Positions 1 through 12,324 are shown, numbered from the stretch's first letter. The stretch: 64,000 nucleotides of DNA from Saxidomus purpurata (GCA_022818135.1 JAFMSR010000010.1:31482269-31546268); one strand, 5' to 3'. Notes: generated by a model from the sequence alone, not told the origin. A program made the numbers and translations.

Positions 1-3000
1 AATTCAAGAAGTGAGCCGAATAATATCTAATAAAATAGAAACTGGGATACAATAACAATATGAAACAAATTAAACAATTTTATATTATAGACGAGTTCTT
101 CTTTTTGTAGTTATTAATTTCTTGGTTTTGTTTTGAAAGAAAACTTGGCTTTTCTGTGTTAAAATTTAACTGTAGTTTTTTTTAAGATCAGTGTATTCAT
201 AATGATAATGGTGTTGCAGGTTTATCATATTTTCTCTTTGAAAACTGACCGCTTTTTCATTTTGTATCGGTATGTTTAATGATAAATAATTAATCCATGA
301 ACATGATGATGTCGTTTGCCAAAACATTCACAGCGATTTGATTTGATCAAATCACTGCCTTCACAAGATACCACGTGATGATGTAAAATGACACGTGACG
401 GCATGTAAACAATTCTATTAAAATCACTATTTTTATTTAACTTTTTGTATCTGACCTGTTGACTGCTAAATATTTTACAAAATTAACCTTATTGCAAAAG
501 GAGTGCAAGAAATAAACGCGATGGATTGATCCCCGACCCAACACATCAATGTCGGGGACAATAAATAGGCATCCGTAGCTGAAATTAAAAAAAAAAATAT
601 TGCGCTAAAATTCAAATGTCTACTTTTGACAAAATCTTGTTAAAACGGTTTGTGATGGCAGTGATTACTGTATACTGTCAGAGGAAGTAACCGCTGCGGG
701 GAGTTTGGTCGTTTGCTGTCAAAGTAATCACGGAAGTTGTAAGTGCCACAAACGAAAATAGCATTCTATGTCGTAAAATCGTCGGACCAACGTTATATTA
801 TTTACAAGTTTTATTACTATATTCACAGTGACGACATGCAAATCTTTAGTACAATTAACTTAAAATCTGTCTTGAATTGTATCCACTCGTGTTGTATATC
901 GTCGGTCTTTCTATGATTTGGACTAATCATTAATGAACAAGACTGCCTAGTTTGGGATTCGGACTTGATGGAATTTATCCTAGGACGCCAATATCGGTTA
1001 TTGCATGGTTTGTGTTGCATAATATAGTCGATATGCTTTACAAACAGCATGCGCTCGCGCCCAGACCGGAACAAGTGTTGTGTCCTTGTGAATTACTACA
1101 ACTTTTGGTTCATGTGAGCTCCCTATATCGGGTAAATAGCCTGATCTTGCAAAGTTCACGAGCCAATCCTGCACCTTCTTTGACATAAGGACCTTAAAGC
1201 TTTGGGATTCAGCGACCACAGCTGTCAGTCCTGTATGCAAGCATTGCCGGCATCTGCCTGCTATAATAAATAGTACTTATGTATCGTATCTAAACCCCGA
1301 CTACTGCTGCTAGCGCAAATCCCACATTTGCGGATGCTCTCGTAGCGTTCCTAATTTCCTATTATATGCCGATGAGTTATGAGGATGTAACTTCGCTACC
1401 ACATATTTGATTTATATATTGTTGAATTTCGAACATTGAGTCGTGAATTACTCATACTCCTCGGTATTTGTCGTAGTAATCACACAATTTTAAAAGTGCG
1501 CTCGGTCCAATAATACCTCTTATATACTCTGAACAATGCAAGGGAAATAAACTTTGAAACCTGTTTAATAATTATAGCCAAAAGTTACTGGTACTTACAT
1601 TGCACCTAGTTGTGTCATGGAAACAAGATAGACATAAATTACGAACAAGTCCTTTTTGTACCCTTTTGTCAGGAATTATGATATAATAGTGTTAAATGAT
1701 TTGATCTACTGAATCTCCTCAGTTAAATGATTGAAACAACTATCATGTGTTATGCTTTACAGTAATTAAACTATGTTTGACTATGAATTGTATGTACGCA
1801 ATTTTATGTAATGTTATGTTATGTCACTGTGACCCTCCCAAAGCAAGAAATCAATAATCTGAAATGCTAGACTGGGCCACAAAGGCACGAACCCGGGCCC
1901 CCGACTGGCGAAGAGTAGTATTGGCGGAGGTGATCCAAGGGCATGATTTTTTGCAAGACTAGTTTTAATTAGTCATGTGACCAAAATGTCACTCGGAATC
2001 CGAGTGTATAATAAACATGTAGTTATTACATTTTATCTTCGAATATATTTTAAAACCTCACACCTATCTTGGTGTGTCATACTGCTTGCCTGGCTGGTCC
2101 ATTTATACCGCTTTCTTAATACACATTGGTCTTGGCTATTAAAAGGTCGACTCGAATTTCTGTTTGTGGAAGACATTCAGTCCCGGCATTTAAAGAAAAC
2201 GTTAACCTTTCAAATGTTTCAGTAATGACAGAGTTGGCAATTCGTGTCGAATCTTAATTAACATAAGACGTACAAAGTTTTAGTCGCGTATACATGCAGT
2301 TTATCTAATTTACAATTAGACATTCCTTGTCTTGCATATATGCAGATACCCCTGATGTTGTTTTATTATTATTTCGTCTGCTTTTTATATCTATATTAAA
2401 AGTGGCATTATGCGCATCTTACTGAGCATACTTTATTTTTGGCGACAATTTCATAAAAGCAATTTTCAGTTGCCGGGCATTTAAATGTGTTAAATTAATG
2501 ATAATGCCGCATGAGTATTTGAAATTGGTGCTTTAGAAATAAAAAATCGGACTAATTAAATAATAGTTCGTTGATGTTAGTAGAGATTTCGGCAGTGGAA
2601 GGGAAGCAACTCCTGTATGTAGTTGGGTTTTTTTTTAAGAAAGACTCTCCCAGTCAAAATAGGGAAAGTGATATTTGGAAAGTGATTATTTCGTACTGGT
2701 AGCAGTAAATGTTTGGAGTGTATTGGGTTAAAAGCTATTATTTCCTCTACCCTTTTTACACACACCTATTTCAGCTGGAAATTTACTTGAAAAAATACGC
2801 ATAATTTTAATTTAAGTTAATTAAAGGGATTTTATTCTCGTTAAATACACGTGTCAGTCATTCTACGGATTATTTCAAAATTGTTAAGTCAAGACTTTTT
2901 CTTTTATCAATTCATGATGTTTCTCGCAATCATATATCTAGGCATAGCATTTCAAATTCATTTTTTTTAATGCTTAGCACTCTGTCGTTAGCATTTTAAA

Positions 3001-4933
3001 AAGTTTGGCTAAAGTCAGTGTTTTGATTTAGGTTGGTTGAGTCTTGCAAAGTTGAGAAGCTCGGACCTTTCCGTAGTAAAAAGGCCGAGCAAATTTACGC
3101 AATGAAAGTTGATAAACGTTTGGGGTTTCTAATAGGGATTGATATGCTTTTTTAAAAGAGTTTTGCTCATTTTAAGTTTTAAAACATTTTTTTTCTTTTC
3201 TTGCAATAAAGCGGTTATATCATATATAAATGAAAATAAAATGAATTAAAGGATAAAGGATTTACTGACTTTACCCCGTGTTTCTTTCAAACGTTACCCT
3301 TATTGTCGCCTCATAGCCTAGTACCAGCCGGTAAAATCCGTTCGGAGTTTCTGAGTAAATGTCACTACTATATCCGCTAGGAATGAAGCATTTAATAGAC
3401 TAAACCGTACAAAGAAATACCGTTAAAGGGTTAACAATAAGAACACACCTTTGTGGCCATACTTGATCTTTTAGTCACTAGGAAAATATCCGGAGGAAAA
3501 GGACAGTCAAAGGTAAACATTTATAAGTTATTCATTAATTTATCTTAGCGTGTGAAACAAAGGTAAAAGTCAGTTTGACCAAGTCTTGTTTCTATCAGCA
3601 TTCTATCTGTTTATTGAAAAACTTTAATTATATATTTGTAAAATGAGTTTGTGAAACAGGAATCGTGAAGTTGTGCTAGAGAAAGATAATTAAAACTAAG
3701 AAGGAAAAAACAAGCTTTTGGAGATAGGCTGTACATGTATCGAGGAGCGGGTAAAATCACGTGGTCTCAGTGTCACGTACTATCTATCGACAGAAAAATC
3801 TAATTTCAATACAAATAAATGATTTTGATATTCAGCAATGGTCTACATTATCCGACCATGCAGCGATATCTTTCAGTTTTATTATGAAAATTTAATGCAA
3901 ATACAGTAAAAACTGAAAGGAAAATAGTATGGGACAAACAAAAAGTACATTATATTTAAATCATCAGTTTCGAATGATTTAGTCTAATTACACGAAAAAA
4001 AGATAGATCAGAAAATGATACAGTGACGAGTAATCAGATCAGGAAAATATAATCAGATACTGAATAAAAATTCAAAAATTAAGCGACAATTCTCTTGTTT
4101 AAGTGAATGTTTAGTATACTCAAGGAAAACACAGTAACATATACAAGGGCTCAAAAAGGGCTCATCAAATAAAAATTATTCTAGATAGTCTGGGATAAGT
4201 TAGGTATTTGGTATTATTATATACTTTTTTTTTTTCCCTTTCACTTTGCCTTAGAGAGTTCGTTCAGTATTCTACGGTACTGCACGTTGGTAAGGAATGA
4301 TACTGAACTTGGCAAGGGAGGGGGGGTAGCGGTCCTAGCGATAAGCTGTACGGACATTTTATTGTTTGCAAACATCGTTTTAATGAGGTTTCTATGTCGA
4401 AGTTCGATAGTTTTTACAATTAAATAAGCTACTGTCTGAAAATAAAAAAGAAACTTTAATCATTTTCAAGTAGAAGTAGCGTAAAGAGTTTCGTTTTTAA
4501 AAGGTTCGAATTTTTAGGGCACGCAATACCAGTTTTGGTTACGAAAATTACTGGTACGTAGTTCAGCAAGTATTGATAAACAAAAGGAACGATGTTTTGT
4601 ATGTAGTCATAAGAAAGAAAAAACATTTTTAGGAACGTACATCAAATTGATGTATTCACATTTCAAAGTACAAACCTGCATCCGTAGGAAAATTCTGCGT
4701 TTTTCAAAACAAGATGGCGGACGGCAACTGAAATTTCTTACCGTACAATTGGCGTCAACGTAAATGACGTCACGTATAAACAACAATATGAATCGAGTCA
4801 TTAATACGCAATAAAGAAAATGTACATGGTGAAATAGTACGCTAGTTGTCTGAAAATTTCAAGATTCATTTATTGTTTTTGCTAACAGAATGTCATTTTG
4901 TTCATATCCAATATGAAAAGTATATAATAAAAA
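1..4933. other. Intergenic AT-rich DNA, no recognised gene
   Basis: I read both strands and found no family-recognisable coding region, RNA gene or clear repeat array. All open frames are short, overlap on both strands and lack domain motifs. A somewhat more GC-rich island at about 950-1260 has open frames on both strands, but I cannot assign either one. It could be a decayed transposon or gene fragment. Confidence 0.6.
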
Positions 4934-5055
4934 GGTTATGAACTTGTGTGGCGAAATATTCTTGGAACTCGTTGATTTGGCGGGAACAACTCGCAAGCCG
5001 TTGTTCCCGCCAAATCAACTCGTTCAAGATATTTCACCATACAAGTTCAATAACC
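4934..5055. repeat. Long near-perfect hairpin (fold-back, MITE-like)
   Basis: Two arms of about 55 bp are inverted copies of each other around a spacer of about 9 bp. GGTTATGAACTTGT at 4934 pairs with ACAAGTTCAATAACC at the right end, and the inner arms read GATTTGGCGGGAACAAC and GTTGTTCCCGCCAAATC. Only a few mismatches are visible. This resembles a small fold-back element. No target-site duplication is obvious. Confidence 0.8.
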
Positions 5056-5647
5056 TATATAATACTGAAAATATATACATCAGTATCATGCAGGTATCTA
5101 TTGCGCAGATAGTACACCATACTTTCGACTTTGTGTTCTGGTATACCATTGAGCGTGGTATGTTTTGATGATGGGTACCTCTTTTACAAGGCCTTTTTGT
5201 GACTTTTTTCTGCATTATTATAAAAAAAAACGTTAAGACTTTTTTTTATTAGACTATGTAGTTTTTGTGGAAAGATGGGCCAAAAATGCACTTCAAAAGT
5301 CGAAGGTATTTCTTTATTCAATACCGTTTTGTCCTGTTTATGTCATCGGAAATAAACTGATTAATCAAACGAAGTATTTATAACAAGGAAATGAAAACAA
5401 TGAAAAGGACATACCGTGTTTTCAATGTTACATGTACATTTTGTACAAAATGTTTCAGAAATAACGAATATGTCACTGTATTATCAGTTGAATTTATTTA
5501 TTTGTCTTTGAGAAATACCTGAACTATACTCAACGCGTAGAAGCATTATTTGTCGCTCATAACGGACTAGTGCGTCACTTAGCGCACGTAATGTCCGTGG
5601 AAAACGTGAGAATAGTGTACAAATTCTTTTTCTCTATATTAACACAG
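5056..5647. other. Intergenic, nothing recognised
   Basis: AT-rich sequence with several homopolymer A/T runs. No coding, RNA or repeat signature was recognised. Confidence 0.5.
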
Positions 5648-5781
5648 GAGCAATTGCTGGTCGTGTTAGCTTACGACAGACTTTCAGTGTTGGTTTGGCC
5701 ATTCGCTATCTGACCACATGGATGAGCATTCTGGTCATGGTCTACACTTGTGGTAAAGGCAGATTCGCTTGACGCCGGCAG
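5648..5781 (+). other. Exon-like segment of an unknown transcript
   Basis: A pyrimidine-rich tract (TTCTTTTTCTC) followed by ATTAACACAG forms a good 3' splice site, and 134 nt later CCGGCAG|GTAAGA is a near-consensus 5' splice site. One frame is open for about 40 codons (hydrophobic stretch around LTTWMSILVMVYTCG) and ends in TGA 8 nt before the donor. The segment would therefore be non-coding, or carry a short C-terminus, if transcribed. I do not recognise the peptide. It could be a chance pairing of splice signals. Confidence 0.3.
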
Positions 5782-6350
5782 GTAAGATCTTTAATCTCAT
5801 ATTTGTTGATTCTTACACGCATGCACATTTCTGTTTCTGGACTGAATTTATTTAATTGGGCAATTCAGTAAGTGCGGTTTAGACCACGTGGTTTGTTACT
5901 GAATAAAATAAGATTTCTGAAAAGTTGACGACACAGGGGGCATGTGAAAGTATTTGCAGCTGTCAAACGTGTATGTGGCTTGTAATGAAAGTAAATGGAA
6001 ATGATTTATTGATAATCTTGAGTAACTTTCTCGGTCAATCACAATAAAGTAAGTTAAACTATTCTTACCGTAATAATGTAAAAAAAACTATCAATCTCCA
6101 CATTATACATGGCTATTTCCCTCATATAAAACTAAGCTGATAAAGCAACCTGTGTTCCAATACAACACTTCCCTGAAAAATAATAATTTTAAACCAGTGT
6201 CTTCGGCATTTATTTGCTAACCAAAGGAAAACAGTACTTTGTGGAGAAAAAAAAACACAATTATTTCTTTATGGAGAAAGTAACAATGAATGTTCAGTAG
6301 CACAACCAAAATGTTTAAATATAAGGGTCATTGCACTCCGTGCTTCCATT
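5782..6350. other. Intergenic, nothing recognised
   Basis: AT-rich sequence between the exon-like segment and the first repeat element. No motif was recognised. Confidence 0.45.
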
Positions 6351-6991
6351 TTTAGCTCGACTTTTATATGAACTCTGTCAAGGTTTTTGACAGAATTATG
6401 CCCCTTTTTGACTTAGAAAATACATTGAATATGGGTAAAATCCACTTATTGCCTTAACCCTTTGAGATATTGCTTTGAAACTTTTTATGCTATTTCACAT
6501 CATTACCCCCATCTGTACGCAAGAGAAGGTAACTCTGTCAGGGATTTGTTTTAAAAATTAAGGCCTTTTATCGACTTAGAATCTTGGTTAAGTTTTTCCA
6601 GTTCACTTTTTGACTGAACTGTTTGAGATATTAATTTGAAAGTTGGAATACTTGTTTACCATCATGATTCCCAAACATGGGCAGGAGAAGGTAATTCTGT
6701 CAAGGATTTTATTTGAATTATGGCCCTTTTTGACTTAGAAACTCAGTTAAAATTTTCATTCTTGTCCACTTGTTAACTTAACCATTTGAGATATTACTTT
6801 GAAAGTTGGAGTACTTATGTACCATCGTAAGACCTATCTGTAAGCAAAAGAAGATAACTCTGTGAAAAATTTTCTTGATTTGTACTTAGAAATTCCTAGT
6901 TAAAGTCTTGTGTGCCCTTAACTGTCAAAGTTTTGTTTTATTGGCAAGCACTAAAAAAGTCGAGCACGCTGTCCTACTGACAGCTCTTGTT
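6351..6991 (+). mobile_element. Non-autonomous repeat element, copy A (diverged)
   Basis: It begins with TTTAGCTCGACTTTT and ends with AAAAAGTCGAGCACGCTGTCC then CAGCTCTTGTT. The two ends are short inverted copies of each other (AGCTCGACTTT / AAAGTCGAGC). The interior has several diverged units with shared landmarks (TTTGAGATATTA, GGTAACTCTGTCA, ATTATGGCCCTTTTTGACTTAGAA). The same end design recurs in copies B and C. Tandem internal units between short inverted ends resemble the pearl/Helentron-type non-autonomous elements known from bivalves; that assignment is inference. Confidence 0.6.
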
Positions 6992-7006
6992 GAAGTATCT
7001 TTAATA

Positions 7007-7865
7007 TTTTTAGCTCGACTATTCGGAGAATATGGAGAGCTATTACAGTCACTTGTGCGTCAGCGTCGGCGTTGCTTCTTTGGTTAAAGTGTTGCCTGCT
7101 AAGTACTATCATGCACATATCTCAGTAACCACTTATGATATTGACTTGAAACTTTGTTCATGTCTTAAGGGGTGTCAAACAATCAAGTCAAATAACTCTT
7201 GTTTAAATTTAGTACAAGTTATGGCCCTTGTTTGACTTTGAAAATTTGGTTAAAGTTTTGCCTGCTAGGTACTATCATGCACATATCTCAGTAACCACTT
7301 ATGATATTGACTTGAACTTTGTTCATGTCTTAAGGGGTGTCACACAGTCAAGTCAGATAACTCTTGTTTAAATTTAGTACAAATTATGGCCCTTGTTTGA
7401 CTTTGAAAATTTGGTTAAAGTTTTGCCTGCTAGGTACTATCATGTACATATGTCAGTAACCACTTATGATATTGACTTGAACTTTGTTAATGTCTTAAGG
7501 GGTGTCACACAGTCAAGTCAGATAACTCTTGTATAAATTTAGTACAAATTATGGCCCTTGTTTGACTTTGAAAATTTGGTTAAAGTTTTGCATGCAAGGT
7601 ACTTTCATGCACATAACTCAGTGACCACTTATGGTAGTTATATCAAACTTAGCAATAGTGTTCAGGGGTACAATTTGTATCAAACAATTAATTTACCAAA
7701 AATTAAATATATAGTGATAGATTTTGACTTTTTGTATGATTCAACTTTCCTAGTTTATACTTAATAGTTAGCAGAATCTTTTTTTGCTATTATACTGATA
7801 AAAGTTTTGTTTTATTAGCAAACATCCACAATAGTCGAGCGTGCTGTCTTATGGACAGCTCTTGT
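7007..7865 (+). mobile_element. Non-autonomous repeat element, copy B
   Basis: It starts with TTTTTAGCTCGACTATTCGG and ends with ACAATAGTCGAGCGTGCTGTC followed by GACAGCTCTTGTT, again with inverted ends AGCTCGACTATT / AATAGTCGAGC. Inside are about four tandem units of 165-166 bp, each carrying TCAGTAACCACTTATGATATTGAC and ATGGCCCTTGTTTGACTTTG. It abuts copy A, and its terminal 84 bp are duplicated immediately downstream. No coding capacity is seen. Confidence 0.7.
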
Positions 7866-7949
7866 TTTGCTATTATACTGATAAAAGTTTTGTTTTATTA
7901 GCAAACATCCACAATAGTCGAGCTTGCTGTCTTTTGGAGAGCTCTTGTT
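7866..7949 (+). repeat. Tandem duplication of the 3' end of element B
   Basis: The stretch TTGCTATTATACTGATAAAAG through GAGAGCTCTTGTT repeats the immediately preceding terminal segment of copy B with few changes, including the AATAGTCGAGCT end motif. Confidence 0.75.
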
Positions 7950-8303
7950 AATTGTTTTGTCAAAATATGTCTTTATGACATAATTGTATGGCAGCTACAT
8001 ACCCCAAAAACTTCATTCTGTTCCGGCCATGGGTATGCCCAGGTGCTGGTTCTCCAAACGGTTCAGCATGAACTAGACCACCAGTATCCAATACCGTTCT
8101 GTAACAAGAAGCCAATTGCGGCCCACAGGCAACCTGCGCTATAAGAAAGTGCGTTAACATCAGTGACAAGGGAACCCTTCACAACACAGATCGTATACAA
8201 TAAAGTGTAGACAAAGAATCTGGTGATTTTCATGTTGTACCTGAGCTGGTTCTCGTACTGCATCAGTCTTTTGAACCTCGATTTTCTAAAGATGTTTTGT
8301 GCT
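7950..8303 (-). other. Unique island between elements B and C, possible gene fragment
   Basis: More GC-rich than the flanking elements. On the minus strand an open segment (about 7966-8156) encodes a peptide with ACGPQLASCYRT and GLVHAEPFGEPAPGHTH that looks protein-like but that I cannot identify. A possible CAG|GTACAA donor lies near 8240, and a TTTCTTATAG acceptor near 8155 would define a short intron of about 100 bp, but no exon phase stays open upstream. It may be a captured or decayed exon. Confidence 0.2.
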
Positions 8304-9692
8304 TTTTAGCTCGACTATTCGGAGAATATGGAGAGCTATAACAGTCACTTGTGCGTCGGCGCTGCAGCTTTGGTTAAAGTTTTGCCTGCTAAGTACTATC
8401 ATGCACACATCTCAGTAACCGCTTACGATATTGACTTGAAACTTCGTTAATGTCTCTAGGGGTGTCATACAGTCAAGTCATATAACTCTTGTATAAATCT
8501 ATTACAAAGTATGGCCCTTGTTTGACTTTGAACATTTGGTTAAAGTTTTGCCTGCTAGGTACTATTATGCACATATCTCAGAAACCACTTATGATATTGA
8601 CTTGAAACTTTGTCAATGTATCAAGGGTTGTCACACAGTCAAGTCAGATAACTCTTGTATATATTAAGTACACATTATGGCCCTTGTATGACATTGAACA
8701 TTTGGCAAGAGTTTTGCCTGCTAGGTACTATTATGCACATATCTCTGTAACCACTTATGATATTGACTTGAAACTTTGTAAATGTCTCTAGGGGTGTCAC
8801 ACAGTCAAGTCAGATAACTGTTGTATAAATCTATTACAAAGTATGGCCCTAGTTTGACTGTGAAAATTTGGTTAAAGTGTTTTGCCTGCTTGGTACTATC
8901 ATGCACATATCACAGTAGCCACTTATGATATTGACTTTAACTTTGTTAATGTCTTAAGGGTTGTCACACAGTCAAGTCAGATAACTCTTGTAACAATTTA
9001 GTACAAATTATGGCCCTTGTATGACTGAAAAAATTTGGTTAAATATTTGCCTGCAAGGTACTATTATGCACATATCTCAGTAACCACTTATGATATTGAC
9101 TCGAAACTTTGTAAATGTCTCTATTTGCAAATTATGGCCCTTGTTTGACTTTGAACATTTGGTAACCACTTGTGATATTGACTTGAAACCTTGTTAATGT
9201 ATCAAGGGTTGTCACACAGTCAATTCAGATAACTCTTGTATATATTAAGTACACAGTATGGCCCTTGTATGACTTTGAACATTTGGTTAGAGTTTTGCCT
9301 GCTATAGGTACTATTATGCACATAAATCAGTAACCACTTATGATATTGACTTGAAACTTTGTTAATATCTTAAGGGGTGTCACACAGTCAAGACAGATAA
9401 CTCTTGTTTAAATTTATGCAAATAGGGTACTTTCATGCACATATCTCATTAACAACTTATGGTAGTTATATCAAACTTAGCAATGCTCAGGGGTACATTT
9501 TGTATCAAATAATTAATTTACCAAAAATTAAATATATAGTGATAGATTTTGACTTTTTTATGATTCAACTTTCCTAGTTTATACTTAATAGGTAGCAGAA
9601 TTTTGTTTTGCTATAATTAAACTGATAAAAGTTTTGTTTTATTAGCAAGCACCCACAATAGTCGAGCTTGCTGTCTATGGACAGGTCTTGTT
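8304..9692 (+). mobile_element. Non-autonomous repeat element, copy C (longest)
   Basis: Same family as copy B. It starts with TTTTTAGCTCGACTATTCGG, ends with ACAATAGTCGAGCTTGCTGTC then GGACAGGTCTTGTT, and contains about seven internal units that share TATGATATTGACTTGAAAC and GTCACACAGTCAAGTCAGATAAC. Some units are truncated (around 9120-9170). Variable internal unit number between copies B and C is the main structural difference. It is non-coding. Confidence 0.7.
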
Positions 9693-10263
9693 ATACAAAT
9701 GTTTTCAAGCAATAAAAATATATGCATTGACAGAATAATTATTCTTTAGGATGGCCTTTGTTGGATGCCATGAAGAAATATGTGCAGTCAACTGCACATA
9801 CAATTTTATTTAGCAGATCCTTTCACACATTATATGATTTATGGCTGAATTCGTTCATTACAATCTAGCTTTTTACATTAATGTAAGCAAGAAAACATTA
9901 GAGAGTGATTAAACTGTGAAAATATATTGAAATATTACAAGGTTTACACTTTGTATACAGTATGCATTATACAGCAGTTTTGAGATGTTCCTCACCTGAT
10001 TTGTATACAGGATGATGCATTAACACCATTTTCTACAGATAATCTCCATCTTCACAAAATCTGCTTTTCAAAAACTAAAAGTAAACATAGGTAAAAGAAT
10101 CCATACAAATTCACCAGATGCAATTGATAAGTTTCTTGATCTTTGCTCTGATCCTGAAATACCAGTGATCCGAAACTACCCGACTTACTGTAGTCGTATA
10201 AATAAGACCCTGCATTTCTTATTTTCACTTGTTGCGTTAATGTTTTATGATATTATACTTTTT
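9693..10263. other. Intergenic with one unassigned open segment
   Basis: Between 10039 and about 10205 the + strand is open and follows a plausible acceptor (TTTTCTACAG). The translation includes KVNIGKRIHTNSPDAI and DLCSDPEIPVIRNYPTYC, which looks protein-like, but I know no family for it and found no strong donor. It may be an exon or a transposon remnant. The rest shows nothing recognisable. Confidence 0.25.
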
Positions 10264-10735
10264 GTGTCGCCCTTTCGGAGAAAAGGCGATACATAGGGAT
10301 TGCCGTCTGTCGGTCCGCCCCATAAACTTAACGTTGGCTATTACTTTGTCCTTTCCAAGTAAATATTTCTTCATATATCATCATACTTTACAATTGTATT
10401 GCTTATGGCAAAAGGGTCGTGATGCCGCCGATTTGGTAGGTCAAGGTCATATTTGAAAGAGTTATGCTCCTTTTTGTACTTGGATTTTGACTATAACTTT
10501 GCCATTTCATAATATTTCTTCATATAACTTTCAAATTGCATTGCTTATAACAAAAAGGGTCGTGTTGCCGCCAAATTTTCTAGTTCAATGTCATATTTGA
10601 AAGAGTTATGCCCCTTTGTGTACTTTTGACTATACCTTTACCATTTCTTAAGATTTCTTAATCTATCTTTCAAATTGTATTGCTTATGACAAAAAGGTCA
10701 ATATGATACCAACTTTTGTTGGTCATGTCAACCTT
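10264..10735 (+). repeat. Interspersed repeat with about three internal units
   Basis: It begins GTGTCGCCCTTTCGGAGAA followed by GGCGATACATAGGGATTG and contains about three imperfect units sharing TTGTATTGCTTATGACAAAAAGG, a TCATATTTGAAAGAGTTATGC stretch and a TTTGACTATA(A/C)CTTT stretch. This is a bivalve-type interspersed repeat by recollection. It has no coding capacity. Confidence 0.55.
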
Positions 10736-11063
10736 CTATGACGTTGCTGATTACTGCAAACGTTTGTAAATAGCGATGTCATTAATCAGCAATGACATGA
10801 CCATTATTTGCATCTTTGCATCTTGTTGGCCGAGGAAAATGTGCTGATCACTTTTAGGAGCCAGCATACGTTTTCTGTAGGTCCACTTTGGCAGACCCAG
10901 TGTTAGCCCTACAAAACTCAGAGCATTTCTATGTAGAAATCACAAGATCAGCTTTTTAAAAAATGAAAGCGGCTAGTGATCTGGAAATGGAAGAAAGGGC
11001 TCTAGTAGGAAAGGAATGCTATATATAGGAGGCACTCACAATTTTGCGCCGTAGTTTCGAATT

Positions 11064-11097
11064 GGTCCTGGTCCTGGTCCTGGTCCTGGTCCTGGTC
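11064..11097. repeat. (GGTCCT)n microsatellite
   Basis: About 5.5 perfect copies of the hexamer GGTCCT. Confidence 0.9.
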
Positions 11098-11587
11098 AAA
11101 TTGCTGTAGAAAGGGTACTGTTGAGAGTTAGATGCAGTGTGTATAGAGAATGATTAATATTGCTATATTTCTCTTTTGACTGTCTTAAATCAGTGTTGAA
11201 ATATAATCTGAGATACAAATATGTGGCTTCTTGTGGCACTGTGTTAAACCGGTGCATGAGAATGGAAGTAGGTGATTTTTCACTAGTCTGGGGTAGGCAA
11301 AATGCACTTAACAGTTACAAACAAACAACTGTAAATAGCAAAGAACCAGCAATGTATATTCCACTTTTTTATGTGCTTTTTCTTTGAGTTTGTTGTCTGA
11401 AACTGACCAGCTCCTGGTTGACTAACCATGCATGAAATTTCAGTGATGTTTTGAAAATTGACAATTTGGCCTCGGACCGACCCCAAAAATGGCGCTATCC
11501 TTCAATGCAACATAATCCATGAATCGTGTATGCCAATGAGTTTGGCAGCAAACTTTATGCTTTTTATAGTTATACTAAATGTATTGA

Positions 11588-11760
11588 AGCTCGATTGTGA
11601 AGAAAGCTTGTAGCTTATCGAGTCACTCGAGTCCGCTTCCTGGAAAAACTAGTGCTGGTGTCATATGAGGATGTACGGTCGTGACCTCAGTGGGGCTCGA
11701 ACCCGCAACCTCCGGGATGAGCGGCCGACACCTTAACCTCGACATCTCCACTCCCCTCGA
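11588..11760 (-). mobile_element. SINE-like repeat, copy 1
   Basis: AGCTCGATTGTGAAGAAAGC to the end of the GTGGGGCTCGAACCCGCAACC block. The reverse complement contains GGTTCGAGCCCC, a good tRNA-type B box, suggesting a tRNA-related SINE in minus orientation. Two further copies lie at 26094-26233 and 46250-46359, so this is a dispersed family. Confidence 0.6.
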
Positions 11761-11814
11761 TATTTTTCAAGAGATAGTTGACATGTGAATGATGCTGTAC
11801 TTTGTTTCTTTCAG

Positions 11815-11985
11815 GTTAGCAGTTACAGGTGTTGTGAGAAGGAATTGTGATATTGGTTGTAAGCTTTGTTGCCGAGGACCAAGAAAACTGTTGCCTGCCC
11901 GATAAGATAAATGACTGCATCAGATGTAATTATGTAAACATACACGTGATTTGTGACCACACAGATGTGATGAACGTGTGTGAAA
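11815..11985 (+). other. Exon-like segment of an unknown transcript
   Basis: TTTGTTTCTTTCAG|GTTAGC is a strong 3' splice site, and TGTGTGAAA|GTAAGTAA is a strong 5' splice site 171 nt later. One frame reads VTGVVRRNCDIGCKLCC and stops at TAA about 88 nt into the segment, so it would be a terminal coding exon at best. The VTG...CC pattern weakly resembles the peptide in the exon-like segment at 24299-24399. The evidence is splice-signal quality only. Confidence 0.35.
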
Positions 11986-12324
11986 GTAAGTAATTTGTAT
12001 GCTTTGAAAAAGAGTTAATTACACTAACATTACTTCTCAATGTTTTCGATATTTTGGATCTTGTAAGAGAAAAGTGTTTATGAGCAGATGAAAACTCGAA
12101 AATGTTGTAATGTACATGTAGTATGTAATTAAGCATGAAGTGGTTTGTACTTAAATAGTTATATAATAAAATGAGTTAGTACACATAATGTCCCCTATTC
12201 TTCTGAATGTGAAGCTATCAAGGCTGCTGGAGTTGTTGACTCTTAAATGAAAACACAAATATTTACACACAAACATTATTATTACATATGCTTTATACTG
12301 AAAAATCAAACCGCATTGCTCTTT

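Noticed and set aside
952..1240. Overlapping frames on both strands that look mildly protein-like (VIAWFVLHNI on +, FKVLMSKKVQDWLVNFARSG on -)
   Set aside because: A transposase-like LHN motif was considered on the + strand, but nothing around it supports a Harbinger-type enzyme.
960..8263. Small frames scattered in the first 8 kb
   Set aside because: Apart from the segments listed as features they are short, unsupported by motifs and mostly inside repeats.
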